Positions 42,148-51,549 of a stretch of 64,000 bases of DNA are shown one piece after another. The notes beneath the pieces are model-generated. The model ran no database searches. It was given only the letters and a program-made list of their open reading frames with translations, and had not been told where the DNA came from. The DNA is from Paenibacillus swuensis (GTDB lineage: Bacteria; Bacillota; Bacilli; Paenibacillales; DY6), in assembly GCF_001644605.1 (NCBI RefSeq), contig NZ_CP011388.1, positions 1,969,001-2,033,000 of the forward strand, written 5' to 3'. The translations under genes were made by a program, and so were the position numbers. Every line of letters begins with the position of its first letter. Within the stretch, counting starts at the first letter, position 1.

Positions 42148-43857
42148 CTATTTTATATCTATTTCCTTTTGACCAATCTCTATCTTATGGCTAATATCTA
42201 TCTCGTGGCTAAAACCTATAATGTCATATACGTAATCCATGTTCAGATGCTGCTCCACATGGTCTGCCAGCCGGTCAAATTCAGAGGCCCGCAGTTCACC
42301 AAAACGCAGGGGAACGCCTTCATAGGTTGTCCATCCTTTGCTTGTACGAATGGCGTTTAACCAGCTGCGACGAAGCTCATCGTTGTGCAGAATACCGTGC
42401 AGATAAGTTCCCCATAAACGTCCGTCCGGAGAACGCACACCGTCAAAGGTTCCATCCTCTAGACGGATAAACGGCATTTGGCCTTCTCCCAGCTTCGTCA
42501 CACCCATGTGAATCTCATAGCCTTCCACCGGTATAGCACCGGGGCGCAATTGCTTGCGTTGAATATCTTGATGAGCTTGATGGGCTTGATGGGCTTGATC
42601 TTGCTCTTCCCGCTCATTCCAACCCGTGGCTGAGCCTTGTACGCGGAGTGTCTTTTTGACTGTAGCAAAAACTGTTTCTGCCGAGATTAAGCCCAGCCCC
42701 TCTGCCTGTTGCAGTCCCGGTACTGAGTCCACCCCATGGGGGTCAAGCAGGGTTTCGCCGAGCATCTGATAACCGCCGCAAATCCCTCCGAGCCAGCCGC
42801 CTCCCTCCACATACGTCGTAATCTTGCGATCCAACCCGGTGGTCCGGAGGAAGGCGAGGTCGCTGATGGTGTTTTTGCTGCCGGGGAGTAGGACCGCATC
42901 CGGTTTGCCGAATTGCTCAGCCTGTTCCACGTAACGAACGGTCACATCGGTTTCCGCAAGCAACGGGTCCGCATCCGTGAAGTTGGATAACCGCGGCAAG
43001 CGGATCACGGCAATGTCGAGCCTTGCGGAAGTCGCGCCCTCTTCACTGTGATTGGCAGCGAATTTCGAGGAACGCAGGGATAATGAATCTTCATCCTCCA
43101 ACGACAAGTTTGGCAAAAAAGGAATAACGCCCACGACCGGCTTCCCCGTTCTGGCCTCCAGCCAATCCAAACCGGGCTGCAACAGCGCCACATCGCCGCG
43201 AAATTTGTTGATGATGAAGCCATTGACCCGCTCCCGCTCATGGGGCTCCAGGATGTCCAGGGTACCCACGATGGACGCGAACACCCCGCCCCGATCGATA
43301 TCCGCCACAAGCAACACCGGCGCATCCGCCCAACCGGCCAGCCGCATGTTGACGATGTCGTTATCCTTCAGGTTCACTTCCGCCGGGCTGCCCGCACCTT
43401 CAATCAGGACCAAATCATGCGCTACCCGCAAACGTTCCAGCGCTTCTCTCACAATCGGTTCGGCTTGTTTTAAGTAGTCCCTGCGGTAAGCCTGCGCATC
43501 CATGACGGCTAGCGGCTTGCCGTGGACGACAACTTGTGAAGCCATATCGGAAGCAGGTTTAAGCAAAATCGGATTCATATCCGTAGTCGCCTGAATCCCG
43601 CAAGCATCCGCCTGCATTCCCTGCGCTCGTCCGATTTCCTTTCCGTCCAAGGTGACGTAGGAGTTGAGGGACATGTTCTGCGATTTGAAAGGCGCAACGG
43701 CTAAGCCGGTTCTGGCGAAAATACGGCACAGTGCGGCGGTGAGCAGGCTTTTGCCCACATCGGAGGCCGTACCTTGAATCATGAGCGTCGGCGCTTCCCG
43801 CGGAGGCTCGGTCCGTTGTAATAGTTTTGTTGCGCGTTGAACCTTGGAATCTTGCAT
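42148..43857 (-). CDS. cobQ: Cobyric acid synthase
   Basis: 569 residues. The N-terminal dethiobiotin-synthetase-like domain has MIQGTASDVGKSLLTAALCR and FKSQNMSLNSYVT; the C-terminal triad glutaminase has VLLPGSKNTISDL, GICGGYQMLG with the nucleophile Cys, and GTYLHGILHND with the His. It amidates four side chains of adenosylcobyrinic diamide, or re-amidates salvaged intermediates. An (Ala-His-Gln) repeat near residue 430 comes from a nine-base microsatellite (42561-42605). The ATG abuts the cobT stop (TAGATG), with no strong ribosome site of its own. Confidence 0.95.
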   Translation of the reverse strand: MQDSKVQRATKLLQRTEPPREAPTLMIQGTASDVGKSLLTAALCRIFARTGLAVAPFKSQNMSLNSYVTLDGKEIGRAQGMQADACGIQATTDMNPILLKPASDMASQVVVHGKPLAVMDAQAYRRDYLKQAEPIVREALERLRVAHDLVLIEGAGSPAEVNLKDNDIVNMRLAGWADAPVLLVADIDRGGVFASIVGTLDILEPHERERVNGFIINKFRGDVALLQPGLDWLEARTGKPVVGVIPFLPNLSLEDEDSLSLRSSKFAANHSEEGATSARLDIAVIRLPRLSNFTDADPLLAETDVTVRYVEQAEQFGKPDAVLLPGSKNTISDLAFLRTTGLDRKITTYVEGGGWLGGICGGYQMLGETLLDPHGVDSVPGLQQAEGLGLISAETVFATVKKTLRVQGSATGWNEREEQDQAHQAHQAHQDIQRKQLRPGAIPVEGYEIHMGVTKLGEGQMPFIRLEDGTFDGVRSPDGRLWGTYLHGILHNDELRRSWLNAIRTSKGWTTYEGVPLRFGELRASEFDRLADHVEQHLNMDYVYDIIGFSHEIDISHKIEIGQKEIDIK

Positions 43858-44907
43858 CTATTTATTGGAGACGCCCGCGCTTTCGAACGTCGCCATCTCC
43901 TTCAGTATCCTTTGCGAAGCTTCAATCAGATGGAACGTCAATACCGCTCCCGTTCCTTCGCCCAGCCGCATATCCATATGGAGCACCGGGTTCAATCCGG
44001 TCGCTTCCATCAGGCGGGCATGGCCTTGCTCCATGGACAGGTGCGAGCCGACCATGTACCCCAAGGCTAGCGGAGCCAGCCGAACCGCCACCAACGCCGC
44101 CGCGGACGAGATGAATCCGTCCACGACGACCAGGCAGCGATGCGCCGCCGCGCCGAGGATCACCCCGACAAGCCCGGCGATTTCCAATCCGCCGAGCTTC
44201 GCCAGCACGTCCATCGTGTCGGAAGCATCCGGCGCGTTGACGTCCACCGCGCGGCGCACGACGTCCACCTTGTGGCGCCGCCGCGCTTCATCGATCCCGG
44301 TCCCCGCGCCTACGGCCAGGTCCGGATCGAGCCCGGTCAACGCGACCATCATCGCGGCACTCGGCGTCGTATTGCCGATGCCCATCTCCCCGGTCGCGAA
44401 GACCCGCACCCCTTGGGCGGCTTGCTCCGCCACAAGGTCAAAGCCCGCGCGCACGGCCGCCTCGGCCTCCGCGCGCGTCATGGCCGGGCCGCGGGCGATG
44501 TTGCCCGTGCCGCGGCGGATCTTGCGCTGCTCGAGCCCCGGGTGCTCGAGCTCCGCGTTCACGCCGATGTCCACGCATATGACATCGGCCCCGGCTTGGC
44601 GGGCGAGGACGTTGACCGCCGCGCCGCCGGTGAGGAAGTTGAGCACCATCTGCGGCGTGACTTCCGCCGGGAAGGCGCTGACGCCTTCCTCACAAACCCC
44701 GTGATCGCCCGCCATCACGATGACGGCTTTGCGGGACAAATCCGGCGTCACCTCGCCTGTAATTCCGGCGGCTTGCTTCGCCAAATCCTCCAACTTGCCC
44801 AAGCTGCCCGGGGGCTTCGTCAGGGAGTCCAGCCTGCGCTGCGCACCCTCCATAGCCTCGGCGTCCAACGGCTGAATGCGTTCCACCATTTGTTCAATCG
44901 TCAACAT
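43858..44907 (-). CDS. cobT: Nicotinate-nucleotide-dimethylbenzimidazole phosphoribosyltransferase
   Basis: 349 residues from ATG 44905-44907, with AAGGGG eight bases upstream. Motifs: RLDSLTKPPGSLGKLEDLA, VIVMAGDHGVCEEGVSAFP, FLTGGAAVNVLARQ, FATGEMGIGNTTPSAAM, GAGTGIDEARRRHKVDVV and HRCLVVVDGFISSAAAL, with the catalytic Glu in the final third. It makes alpha-ribazole 5'-phosphate, the lower ligand nucleotide. The gene is unusually GC-rich. The 130 bases to btuD hold no terminator, so it is probably still on the riboswitch-controlled transcript. Confidence 0.96.
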   Translation of the reverse strand: MLTIEQMVERIQPLDAEAMEGAQRRLDSLTKPPGSLGKLEDLAKQAAGITGEVTPDLSRKAVIVMAGDHGVCEEGVSAFPAEVTPQMVLNFLTGGAAVNVLARQAGADVICVDIGVNAELEHPGLEQRKIRRGTGNIARGPAMTRAEAEAAVRAGFDLVAEQAAQGVRVFATGEMGIGNTTPSAAMMVALTGLDPDLAVGAGTGIDEARRRHKVDVVRRAVDVNAPDASDTMDVLAKLGGLEIAGLVGVILGAAAHRCLVVVDGFISSAAALVAVRLAPLALGYMVGSHLSMEQGHARLMEATGLNPVLHMDMRLGEGTGAVLTFHLIEASQRILKEMATFESAGVSNK

Positions 44908-45037
44908 TAACAGTTCCCCTTCCATAATTGTTCGATATCAAAGACAAACTTGTATCCACATTTACGCCTTCTATTAGATCTATCCATACGCGTGCAAGGT
45001 TGGCGGCAAGTGACGGCTGTCATTTCATAGAAGATAA

Positions 45038-45829
45038 TTATCCCGAAATCCGTCCCGAACGCAGCAACACCTGCGGCAACCCGCTCTCCGGGTGCGGCAC
45101 GATAATGGGCTTGGTTCCGTAAATTCGCTCAATCCATTCCTCCGCAAGCACCTCGGAAGGTGTTCCGGTCACCGCCACTTTACCCTCGTGAAGAACCGTA
45201 AGTTCATCGCAATATTGCGCAGCCAGGTTTAAATCATGCAGAACGGCGATGACCGTCATGCCGCACTCCTTTTGCCAAGTTCGAACATAATCCATCATCT
45301 GGATCTGATATCCGATATCCAAAAAAGTCGTAGGCTCATCCAGCAGCAACAGCGCAGGCTCTTGCACCATCGTCTTGCCCAACGCTACCCGTTGGCGTTC
45401 GCCGCCGCTCAGCAGGGATACCTCTTGCTCCGAGTACCGCGTAAGTCCGAGTCGCTCCATCACTTCGTCGATGAGCTTGTCCGATGGCTCGGCTTCCGTG
45501 CCCAGCCAGCTTTGGTATGGATAACGTCCCATCTCAATGGTCTCCCTAACCGTGAACCCTACAGGCGGCAAGCCGTCTTGTTGCAGAACGGCCATCCGCC
45601 GGGCAAGCTCCTTGCGGGAATAGCTGCCGATGTCCTTACCGGCCATCCTCACAGTTCCCCGGTCCGGCTTCTCCACGCCCGAGAGGAGCTTCAGCAACGT
45701 GGATTTCCCGCTTCCGTTCGGCCCGATAATGCCGTAGAACGATCCCTCCGGCACGGTCAAAGTCACGTCATGAAGCACGAGACGCCCTGTTTTCCCGTAC
45801 CTTTTGTCCACATCAACGGCTTCAATCAT
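45038..45829 (-). CDS. btuD: Corrinoid-type ABC transporter ATPase
   Basis: 263 residues: Walker A GPNGSGKSTLLKLLSG, signature LLSGGERQRV, Walker B LLLLDEPTTFLDIGYQ and VLHDLNLAAQYCDE. This is the FepC/BtuD/HmuV branch that powers siderophore, haem and cobalamin import. Its position after FecCD-type permease and binding-protein genes and behind a cobalamin riboswitch points to cobalamin or cobinamide. It begins 3 bases after the permease stop. Confidence 0.9.
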   Translation of the reverse strand: MIEAVDVDKRYGKTGRLVLHDVTLTVPEGSFYGIIGPNGSGKSTLLKLLSGVEKPDRGTVRMAGKDIGSYSRKELARRMAVLQQDGLPPVGFTVRETIEMGRYPYQSWLGTEAEPSDKLIDEVMERLGLTRYSEQEVSLLSGGERQRVALGKTMVQEPALLLLDEPTTFLDIGYQIQMMDYVRTWQKECGMTVIAVLHDLNLAAQYCDELTVLHEGKVAVTGTPSEVLAEEWIERIYGTKPIIVPHPESGLPQVLLRSGRISG

Positions 45830-45832
45830 CCT

Positions 45833-46858
45833 TTATCCCCTTCCCGTTTTTCGTTTACGCAATAAATAAGCAAAGAAAGGGGCGCCGATGAAAGCGGTAA
45901 TGACGCCGAGCGGAATCTCTTTCGGGGAAAGCACCAGTCTCGCCAGCGTGTCAGACCACAGAACATAAATCGCTCCGACCAACGCGGATACCGGTATAAG
46001 AATGCGGTAATCCGGCCCCAGCACCAACCGTACCAGGTGAGGGACAACCAGGCCGACAAAACCCACCACACCCGCTACCGAAACCGCAGCCGCCGTAAGC
46101 AGCGTGGATACGATGAGTACGATCATCTTCGTTCTTTGTACGTGAACGCCCATATGAGCGGCCTGACGTTCCCCTAAAGCAAACAAGTTTAGATCCCTGC
46201 TGTATCGGATCAGGACACAGAGCCCGACAATCACATAGGGGAGCAGCATGAACGAGTAGTCCCAGCCCCTTTTGGACAAACTGCCCATCATCCAGTACAC
46301 AATCTCATTTACAACGTTATTAGACAAAGATACCATAAAGGACACCGTCGAACCGAGAAAAGCCTGTACGACCACACCCGACAAAAGCAGCGTTTCGAGC
46401 TCCATCCGGCCGTCATGGTAAGCGAGCCTCAGAACGCCAAACAAGGTAAGCATTCCCGTTATAAACGCGACAAGCGGGATGGTCCATTCGCCAATCCACC
46501 CTTGCAGGCCGAACAGGATGAGAAATGCCGCACCGACGGAAGCACCGGTAGCGACACCTAACGTGTAAGGATCCGCTAACGGATTGCGCAGCACTCCCTG
46601 AAACCCAGCACCCGCCAGCGCTAGTGATGCACCGACCAGTACTGCCAGCACAACACGGGACAATCTCACCTCTTTAATGATCGTGTATTCCGCTTCATAC
46701 CCCGTTGTGGAATGACGGATGCCTGGGATCATATCCAGCAAAATATACCATACGCGAACAAACGGCACATGAGCAGCACCCAACGACAGACTGACCATAA
46801 CGGATAAAAGGAGGAGCACCAGTGCCCCTCCCGCTGCCAAACCCAGCTTGCTCCGCAT
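45833..46858 (-). CDS. btuC: Corrinoid ABC transporter permease (FecCD family)
   Basis: 341 residues with ten predicted membrane helices. It shows LAGAGFQGVLRNPLADPYTLGV, the conserved FecCD motif, and GFVGLVVPHLVRL followed by SALVGAIYVLWSDTLAR near the end, which contact the ATPase. The start overlaps the last base of the binding-protein gene. Specificity for cobalamin is inferred from the riboswitch and the salvage genes downstream. Confidence 0.92.
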   Translation of the reverse strand: MRSKLGLAAGGALVLLLLSVMVSLSLGAAHVPFVRVWYILLDMIPGIRHSTTGYEAEYTIIKEVRLSRVVLAVLVGASLALAGAGFQGVLRNPLADPYTLGVATGASVGAAFLILFGLQGWIGEWTIPLVAFITGMLTLFGVLRLAYHDGRMELETLLLSGVVVQAFLGSTVSFMVSLSNNVVNEIVYWMMGSLSKRGWDYSFMLLPYVIVGLCVLIRYSRDLNLFALGERQAAHMGVHVQRTKMIVLIVSTLLTAAAVSVAGVVGFVGLVVPHLVRLVLGPDYRILIPVSALVGAIYVLWSDTLARLVLSPKEIPLGVITAFIGAPFFAYLLRKRKTGRG

Positions 46859-47874
46859 TACTTCACCCGTTCCGGATGAATCGCTTTCGCCATATCCAGA
46901 AGAACTTTCGTCAGGCGAGGTCCGACCCGGCTGATCATGTTATTGTCGAGCGGAAACAACTGCTCGTTCTTAACCGCGTTAATTTCCTTAAAACCCGGAC
47001 GTTTCATAATCTCATCATAAATGCTGTTCTTCAGCACAGTTTCATCTTTAGCGTACAAAATCAAATCCGGATTCGCCGTAATAATCTCTTCCGGATCAAT
47101 TTCAAACCATCCCGTCTTGGCTTTGGCTACATTGTCGCCGCCCGCAAGCGTCAACAGTTCGTTCATGTACTCACCGCTGCCCACGGTCCAGCCCGGAGAG
47201 AATTCCATATATACTTTCTTTAAGGGTGCACCCTGAACGGCGTCCACCACTTGTTGTTTCTCTGCTCTCATTGTATCGGCCAATGTCTTGGATTTCCCTT
47301 GGGTATCCAGAATCTGCCCGAATGTTTCCACCTTGGCGATCACTTCGTCCACCGTCTTCGGATCGGATGCGAACACCTTGATGTTCAGATCGCGAAGCTG
47401 CTCAATGACTTCGGACTGCATACTGCTGTGGGCAAATACCACATCCGGCTTCGCCGCCAGCACCGCTTCCATGTTCGTGTTCATGTCGCCGAGCTTCGGC
47501 TTGGATTTCGCTTCCTCCGGATAGTCGCTGTATTCGTCCACGCCGACGACACGGTCGCCGCCGCCTACCGCGTATACCATCTCGGTTTCGCTTGGCGCGA
47601 TGGTGGCGATTTTCTGAGGAGCCGCTTCAAACGTAACATCCGTTCCCGTGCTGTCCTTCAGCGTTAACGGATAAGTCGTCTTTCCTGATGCCGCCGAGTC
47701 GTTTCCGTGCTCAGCATTTGACTTTGGCGCATTGCCGTCTTGCTCCACTTTATTGCTGGTGTTCGCGGCATTGCCCGCATCTTCGTTACTCGCACCGCAA
47801 CCCGCCAATACTAAAGCAAGCACCAAGGTCCATAGTACGATTGCCAGCTTCTTACTTGTTAACCATCTGTTCAT
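46858..47874 (-). CDS. btuF: Corrinoid-binding lipoprotein (BtuF-like)
   Basis: 338 residues. The signal peptide ends in the lipobox VLAGC (Cys near 26) and is followed by a 40-residue polar Asn/Ser/Gly-rich linker. The mature part is a helical-backbone binding protein of the BtuF/FecB class: KIATIAPSETEMVYAVGGGDRVVGVDEYSDYP, then KPDVVFAHSS, and the C-terminal RVGPRLTKVLLDMAKAIHPE. ATG 47872-47874 follows AAGGAGAG. First gene after the cobalamin riboswitch. Confidence 0.92.
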   Translation of the reverse strand: MNRWLTSKKLAIVLWTLVLALVLAGCGASNEDAGNAANTSNKVEQDGNAPKSNAEHGNDSAASGKTTYPLTLKDSTGTDVTFEAAPQKIATIAPSETEMVYAVGGGDRVVGVDEYSDYPEEAKSKPKLGDMNTNMEAVLAAKPDVVFAHSSMQSEVIEQLRDLNIKVFASDPKTVDEVIAKVETFGQILDTQGKSKTLADTMRAEKQQVVDAVQGAPLKKVYMEFSPGWTVGSGEYMNELLTLAGGDNVAKAKTGWFEIDPEEIITANPDLILYAKDETVLKNSIYDEIMKRPGFKEINAVKNEQLFPLDNNMISRVGPRLTKVLLDMAKAIHPERVK

Positions 47875-47952
47875 TGCGTTTCTCTCCTTCTGATCCCCGG
47901 TTTCTATGGTAGGAAAGGAGCTTGTCCGCTTGAATGACCGATAAACGAAAAA

Positions 47953-47977
47953 CCCCCGATCCGCTTAGGACAGGGGG
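47953..47977 (-). terminator. Terminator of the cobalamin riboswitch expression platform
   Basis: On the minus strand CCCCCTGTCC pairs with GGATCGGGGG around TAAGC and is followed by TTTTTCG. It lies between the aptamer and btuF, so it is the likely attenuator. Confidence 0.85.
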
Positions 47978-48067
47978 ACAGCAAACAAGGATACGTCAAA
48001 TCCCGATACAGGATCTGATCCAGGTGCGCCGATTCCTTTTCCGCGAAGGATTTCGTCTGCTATACCG

Positions 48068-48240
48068 AGAGGCAGGTCTCCTGACTTAAGGGTTGCTGAT
48101 GCGCCTCGCCTTCCCGTTTATGATCAAATAAACAGTGGCATTGTGAGGACATCCCCTAATTACAGTGGCGGGACCGTGCCGGAATTACACCGGCTTCCCT
48201 TTTAACCCCGAACATGAATGACACGATGCGGGGCACCTAA
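48068..48240 (-). promoter_or_regulatory. Cobalamin riboswitch
   Basis: The minus strand shows the full set of conserved blocks: GGTGCCCCG at the 5' end, TAAAAGGGAAGCCGGTG, the AATTCCGGCACGGTCCCGCC region with CCACTGTAA, and the 3' B12-box stretch AGTCAGGAGACCTGCCTC. Order and spacing fit the class. Bound cobalamin should favour the downstream terminator and shut off uptake and salvage genes. Confidence 0.96.
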
Positions 48241-48286
48241 CGGTTAAGAAGGTTATTCAATTCTATCAAGCTACCAATCTTCCAAA

Positions 48287-48315
48287 ATTATAGTGGAGAA
48301 CCCTGCCGTTTGCAA
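48287..48315 (-). promoter_or_regulatory. Promoter of the cobalamin operon
   Basis: On the minus strand -35 TTGCAA (48310-48315) and -10 TATAAT (48287-48292) are separated by 17 bases, about 45 bases before the riboswitch. Confidence 0.8.
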
Positions 48316-48357
48316 CAACTTTCGGCATTTCCCGGGAAATTCAACCGATAAATGACA

Positions 48358-48588
48358 CTATTCCCGGAGCGCATTCCGCAGCTTCGTTTCATGATCCGCG
48401 TAGCTCGCCGCTTTCTGGGTAGCCATGATACGCCAGCGCTGCGCATCCTGCTTTAAGCGAAGAATCTCTTGCTCCGAGGATGGAATCCATTTCGCTAATT
48501 CTTCGTGCTGGTATCCGGCATCCTTGAATAGCTGCAGGAGAACCTCCTGCATCCGCGCCGCTTGCTCTTGTCTTGTTTCTTTCTTCAT
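48358..48588 (-). CDS. Small hypothetical protein
   Basis: 76 residues, highly charged and helical (many Glu, Gln, Lys), no membrane segment and no signal peptide, so probably a cytoplasmic coiled-coil. The start has GGGGG a few bases upstream. I recognise no family. A second frame (48389-48628) is open over the same region but has poorer codon use. The gene lies between the riboswitch promoter and the rhamnosidase gene on the same strand; it is not clearly part of either unit. Confidence 0.6.
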   Translation of the reverse strand: MKKETRQEQAARMQEVLLQLFKDAGYQHEELAKWIPSSEQEILRLKQDAQRWRIMATQKAASYADHETKLRNALRE

Positions 48589-48667
48589 CGTTAACCCCCG
48601 CGCGTTTCGTTAATACAGCCAACATCATACCACGGGGAGGGCATGACGGAAAACACCGATTTCTCGC

Positions 48668-51361
48668 CTAACTTTTCACAGTCTCCATGCTCTCCATGGA
48701 CTCCGACAGAGGATACTCGAAACGATATGCTCCCGAACCTGCCTCCAAATGAACTTCTCCGCCCATCTGCCCGACTTGGGTAATGCCTTCACAGGCGTTT
48801 AATTTCTCTCCGCCCTCCTGCACACGGTCCTGTAGAGCGCCCGGAAGCACGATTAAGGCTGTCGTATTGGGCGGGACTGTCACATTCACAGTCATGCTCT
48901 TACCGTCTTGCCCTATGCGCCACTCGGAACAAATCTGTCCATGCATAGACTCCAAAGTGGCCTTCGAGTAAGTCAGACCTTCTCCCGGCTGAGGCCGGAT
49001 ATGAATTCGCTTATAGCCGGGCTGCTCCTCATCTGTCTTGATGCCCGCGACAACGCCGTATAACCATTCGCCTATGGAACCGTAAGCGTAGTGGTTATAC
49101 GAGTTCATGTCGTCGCTCCAGAACGAACCGTCCTCCTTGATGCCGTCCCAGTGCTCCCAGATGGTGGTGGCTCCCTTGGTAACGGAATATAACCAGGACG
49201 GATAGGAGGTTTGCAGGGCCAGCTTCATCGCCGTAGTATGATACCCGTTGGCGGACAGTGCCGGACACAGATAAGGCGTACCGACAAACCCGGTCGTCAG
49301 ATGAAACTTATTGTCCTCGATCATGCGATTCAACGTTTGCGCTGTCCGCTCCCGTGCCGGACCTTTAACGAGATCGAACATTAGGGCAAGCACATGCGCC
49401 GTCTGTGTCGGTGCCGCTAATCGGTGGCTGGGGGTAAGGAATTCATTCGTAAACTTTTGAACAATATTATCGTATAATTCGCCGAAATGAGCTTCATCCT
49501 CTTTTTGCCCCAGAATAGCAGCCGTTTTCCTGACCAGATTCGTTGAATACGCGTAGAAAGCCGTGGCAATCAGATCCGTAGGTGTCGCGCCGATATAGCT
49601 GTTTTCCTTCGCATCGAGACCCAGCCAATCCCCGAAATGAAATCCCGTATTCCAAAGGAATTCCTGCTCGCCCTGTCCCCGGATATAACCAATCCATGCC
49701 TTCATGCTGTCATACTGTTCTTCGAGCACGCGCACATCGCCGTAGGATTCGTAAATCACCCAAGGACAGATGACCGCCGCATCGCCCCACGCCGCCGAGG
49801 AGTGACCGCTGATGACGTTGGGAACCACATAAGGCACACCGCCGTCATCGTGTTGATCCGCCTTCAAATCCCTTAGCCACTTCGTAAAGAAACTCGCCAC
49901 ATCCATGTTGAAAGCCGCCGTACGCACAAACACCTGCGCGTCTCCCGTCCAGCCCAAACGTTCATCCCGCTGCGGACAATCGGTCGGCACATCCAGAAAG
50001 TTTCCTCGCTGCCCCCACACAATATTGCTCTGCAGCTGGTTGATGAGCGGGTCCGAGCACTCAAATGTACCTGTGGGTTCCATATCGGTGTACACCACTT
50101 TGCCTGTAAACTTCGCCAAATCAACAGTTCCCGGGTATCCTTCCACCTTCACATAACGGAAACCTTGAAACGTAAACCGGGGTTCGAATTGTTCCTGAGC
50201 GCCCCCTTTGCACATATAAGTATTGGTCTGCTTGGCGGCCCTTAAGTTGCCTGTGTAGAAGTTGCCTTCCGCATCCAACACCTCCGCATGAGTCAGGGTA
50301 ATCGTAGTCCCGGGGTTTCCTGTAACGTTGAAGGCGATCCATCCGACCATATTTTGCCCAAAGTCAATGACCGTTTCTCCCTTAGGTGTCGTAATCAGCT
50401 CCACGGGCCTAATCTCGTGGACAACACGGGTAGGCTGATTTTCCTGGGCAACAAGTTGATCCTTAGGTTGCTCGAGCACTTCCGTGGACACCCAATCCTT
50501 ATCGTCATAGTCATACCGATAGTCGTTGTCTTTCTCCAGCCGCGCGTCGTACGTTTCCCCGTGATAAATTTCGGAATACAGCACCGCGCCGGTGGAAGCT
50601 TTCCAAGTGGAATCTGTTCCGAATACCCGGGTCTCCCCATCTTCATAGGTCACATGCAGCTGCAATAAAGCCGCTCTCCGGTCGCCGTAAATGTTGGATT
50701 TTTTCTCCCATGCCAAATGTCCTTTATACCATCCGTTTGCCAAAGCGATGCCGATAACGTTTCCGCCTGCAAGCAACATCGATGTTACATCATAAGTCTG
50801 ATATTGCAATCGAGCAGCATAGGAAGTCCATCCCGGCGTCAACCGATCCTGACTGACCCGTGTCCCGTTTAATTGAAGCTCGTACACGCCCAAAGCGGTA
50901 GCATAAATACGGGCTCTGCGAATCGGTTTATCCGTCGTAAACGTGTTGCGAAGGAGAAAAGCCGCTTCCGTTTGGGGGTCCATGGCGCTTTCCGAAGGTG
51001 TAATCCAGGAAGCCGTCCACTCGGAGTGATGCATGAACGCGGTTTCCCAGTAAGCGGTTTCACTCCATGCCGACACATTCCCTTGCCGATCCCATGCGCG
51101 GATACGGACATAGTACCGGGTGCATGAGCTCAACGCTTCACCATCATAAGGCACATGGATGCTGCGGTCGGATACCATTCGGCCCGTGTCCCACACAGTT
51201 GACTGAAATAAGGGATCTTCCGCTGACACTTGAATATGGAAGGCCTCCTGCAGTACCCCTCGTTGTTGAGCGCCGAGTTGCCAGCTGATTCGGGGCACAG
51301 GATTGTCCAGGCCCACCGGAGTTTCTTTGTATTCGATCCTGATTTTGTTTACGGATAACAT
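48668..51361 (-). CDS. GH78 alpha-L-rhamnosidase
   Basis: 897 residues with the standard GH78 order: an N-terminal Fn3-like/beta domain (ARDPLF-type region with RISWQLGAQQRG), a beta-sandwich with ARIYATALGVYELQLNGTRV and TPGWTSYAARLQYQTYDVT, the (alpha/alpha)6 catalytic barrel with DCPQRDERLGWTGDAQVF (acidic catalytic residues), GGVPYVVPNV and WEHWDGI, and a C-terminal beta domain. It removes terminal L-rhamnose from pectic or glycoside substrates; no signal peptide, so it acts inside the cell. GAGGAGG precedes the ATG by seven bases. Confidence 0.95.
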   Translation of the reverse strand: MLSVNKIRIEYKETPVGLDNPVPRISWQLGAQQRGVLQEAFHIQVSAEDPLFQSTVWDTGRMVSDRSIHVPYDGEALSSCTRYYVRIRAWDRQGNVSAWSETAYWETAFMHHSEWTASWITPSESAMDPQTEAAFLLRNTFTTDKPIRRARIYATALGVYELQLNGTRVSQDRLTPGWTSYAARLQYQTYDVTSMLLAGGNVIGIALANGWYKGHLAWEKKSNIYGDRRAALLQLHVTYEDGETRVFGTDSTWKASTGAVLYSEIYHGETYDARLEKDNDYRYDYDDKDWVSTEVLEQPKDQLVAQENQPTRVVHEIRPVELITTPKGETVIDFGQNMVGWIAFNVTGNPGTTITLTHAEVLDAEGNFYTGNLRAAKQTNTYMCKGGAQEQFEPRFTFQGFRYVKVEGYPGTVDLAKFTGKVVYTDMEPTGTFECSDPLINQLQSNIVWGQRGNFLDVPTDCPQRDERLGWTGDAQVFVRTAAFNMDVASFFTKWLRDLKADQHDDGGVPYVVPNVISGHSSAAWGDAAVICPWVIYESYGDVRVLEEQYDSMKAWIGYIRGQGEQEFLWNTGFHFGDWLGLDAKENSYIGATPTDLIATAFYAYSTNLVRKTAAILGQKEDEAHFGELYDNIVQKFTNEFLTPSHRLAAPTQTAHVLALMFDLVKGPARERTAQTLNRMIEDNKFHLTTGFVGTPYLCPALSANGYHTTAMKLALQTSYPSWLYSVTKGATTIWEHWDGIKEDGSFWSDDMNSYNHYAYGSIGEWLYGVVAGIKTDEEQPGYKRIHIRPQPGEGLTYSKATLESMHGQICSEWRIGQDGKSMTVNVTVPPNTTALIVLPGALQDRVQEGGEKLNACEGITQVGQMGGEVHLEAGSGAYRFEYPLSESMESMETVKS

Positions 51362-51549
51362 GCGCGTTCCTCCTCGAATGAAAGCTATGATTTAACCCCA
51401 TTGTAATATAGAAACCAGGAACATATTGTGGGCAAATCAGACTTTTATAGGGGGTAAAAGGGACTACTCAACATTTACCAATGACCAAGATTGTTCCAAT
51501 CGAATATAATCAGCAGGTTCAATACATAACGTTGGGGCGGATAATAAAG

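Noticed and set aside
43844-44910. Long plus-strand ORFs (up to 286 codons) opposite cobT
   Set aside because: Shadows of a GC-rich gene; low-complexity Arg/Ala/Ser translation with no domains.
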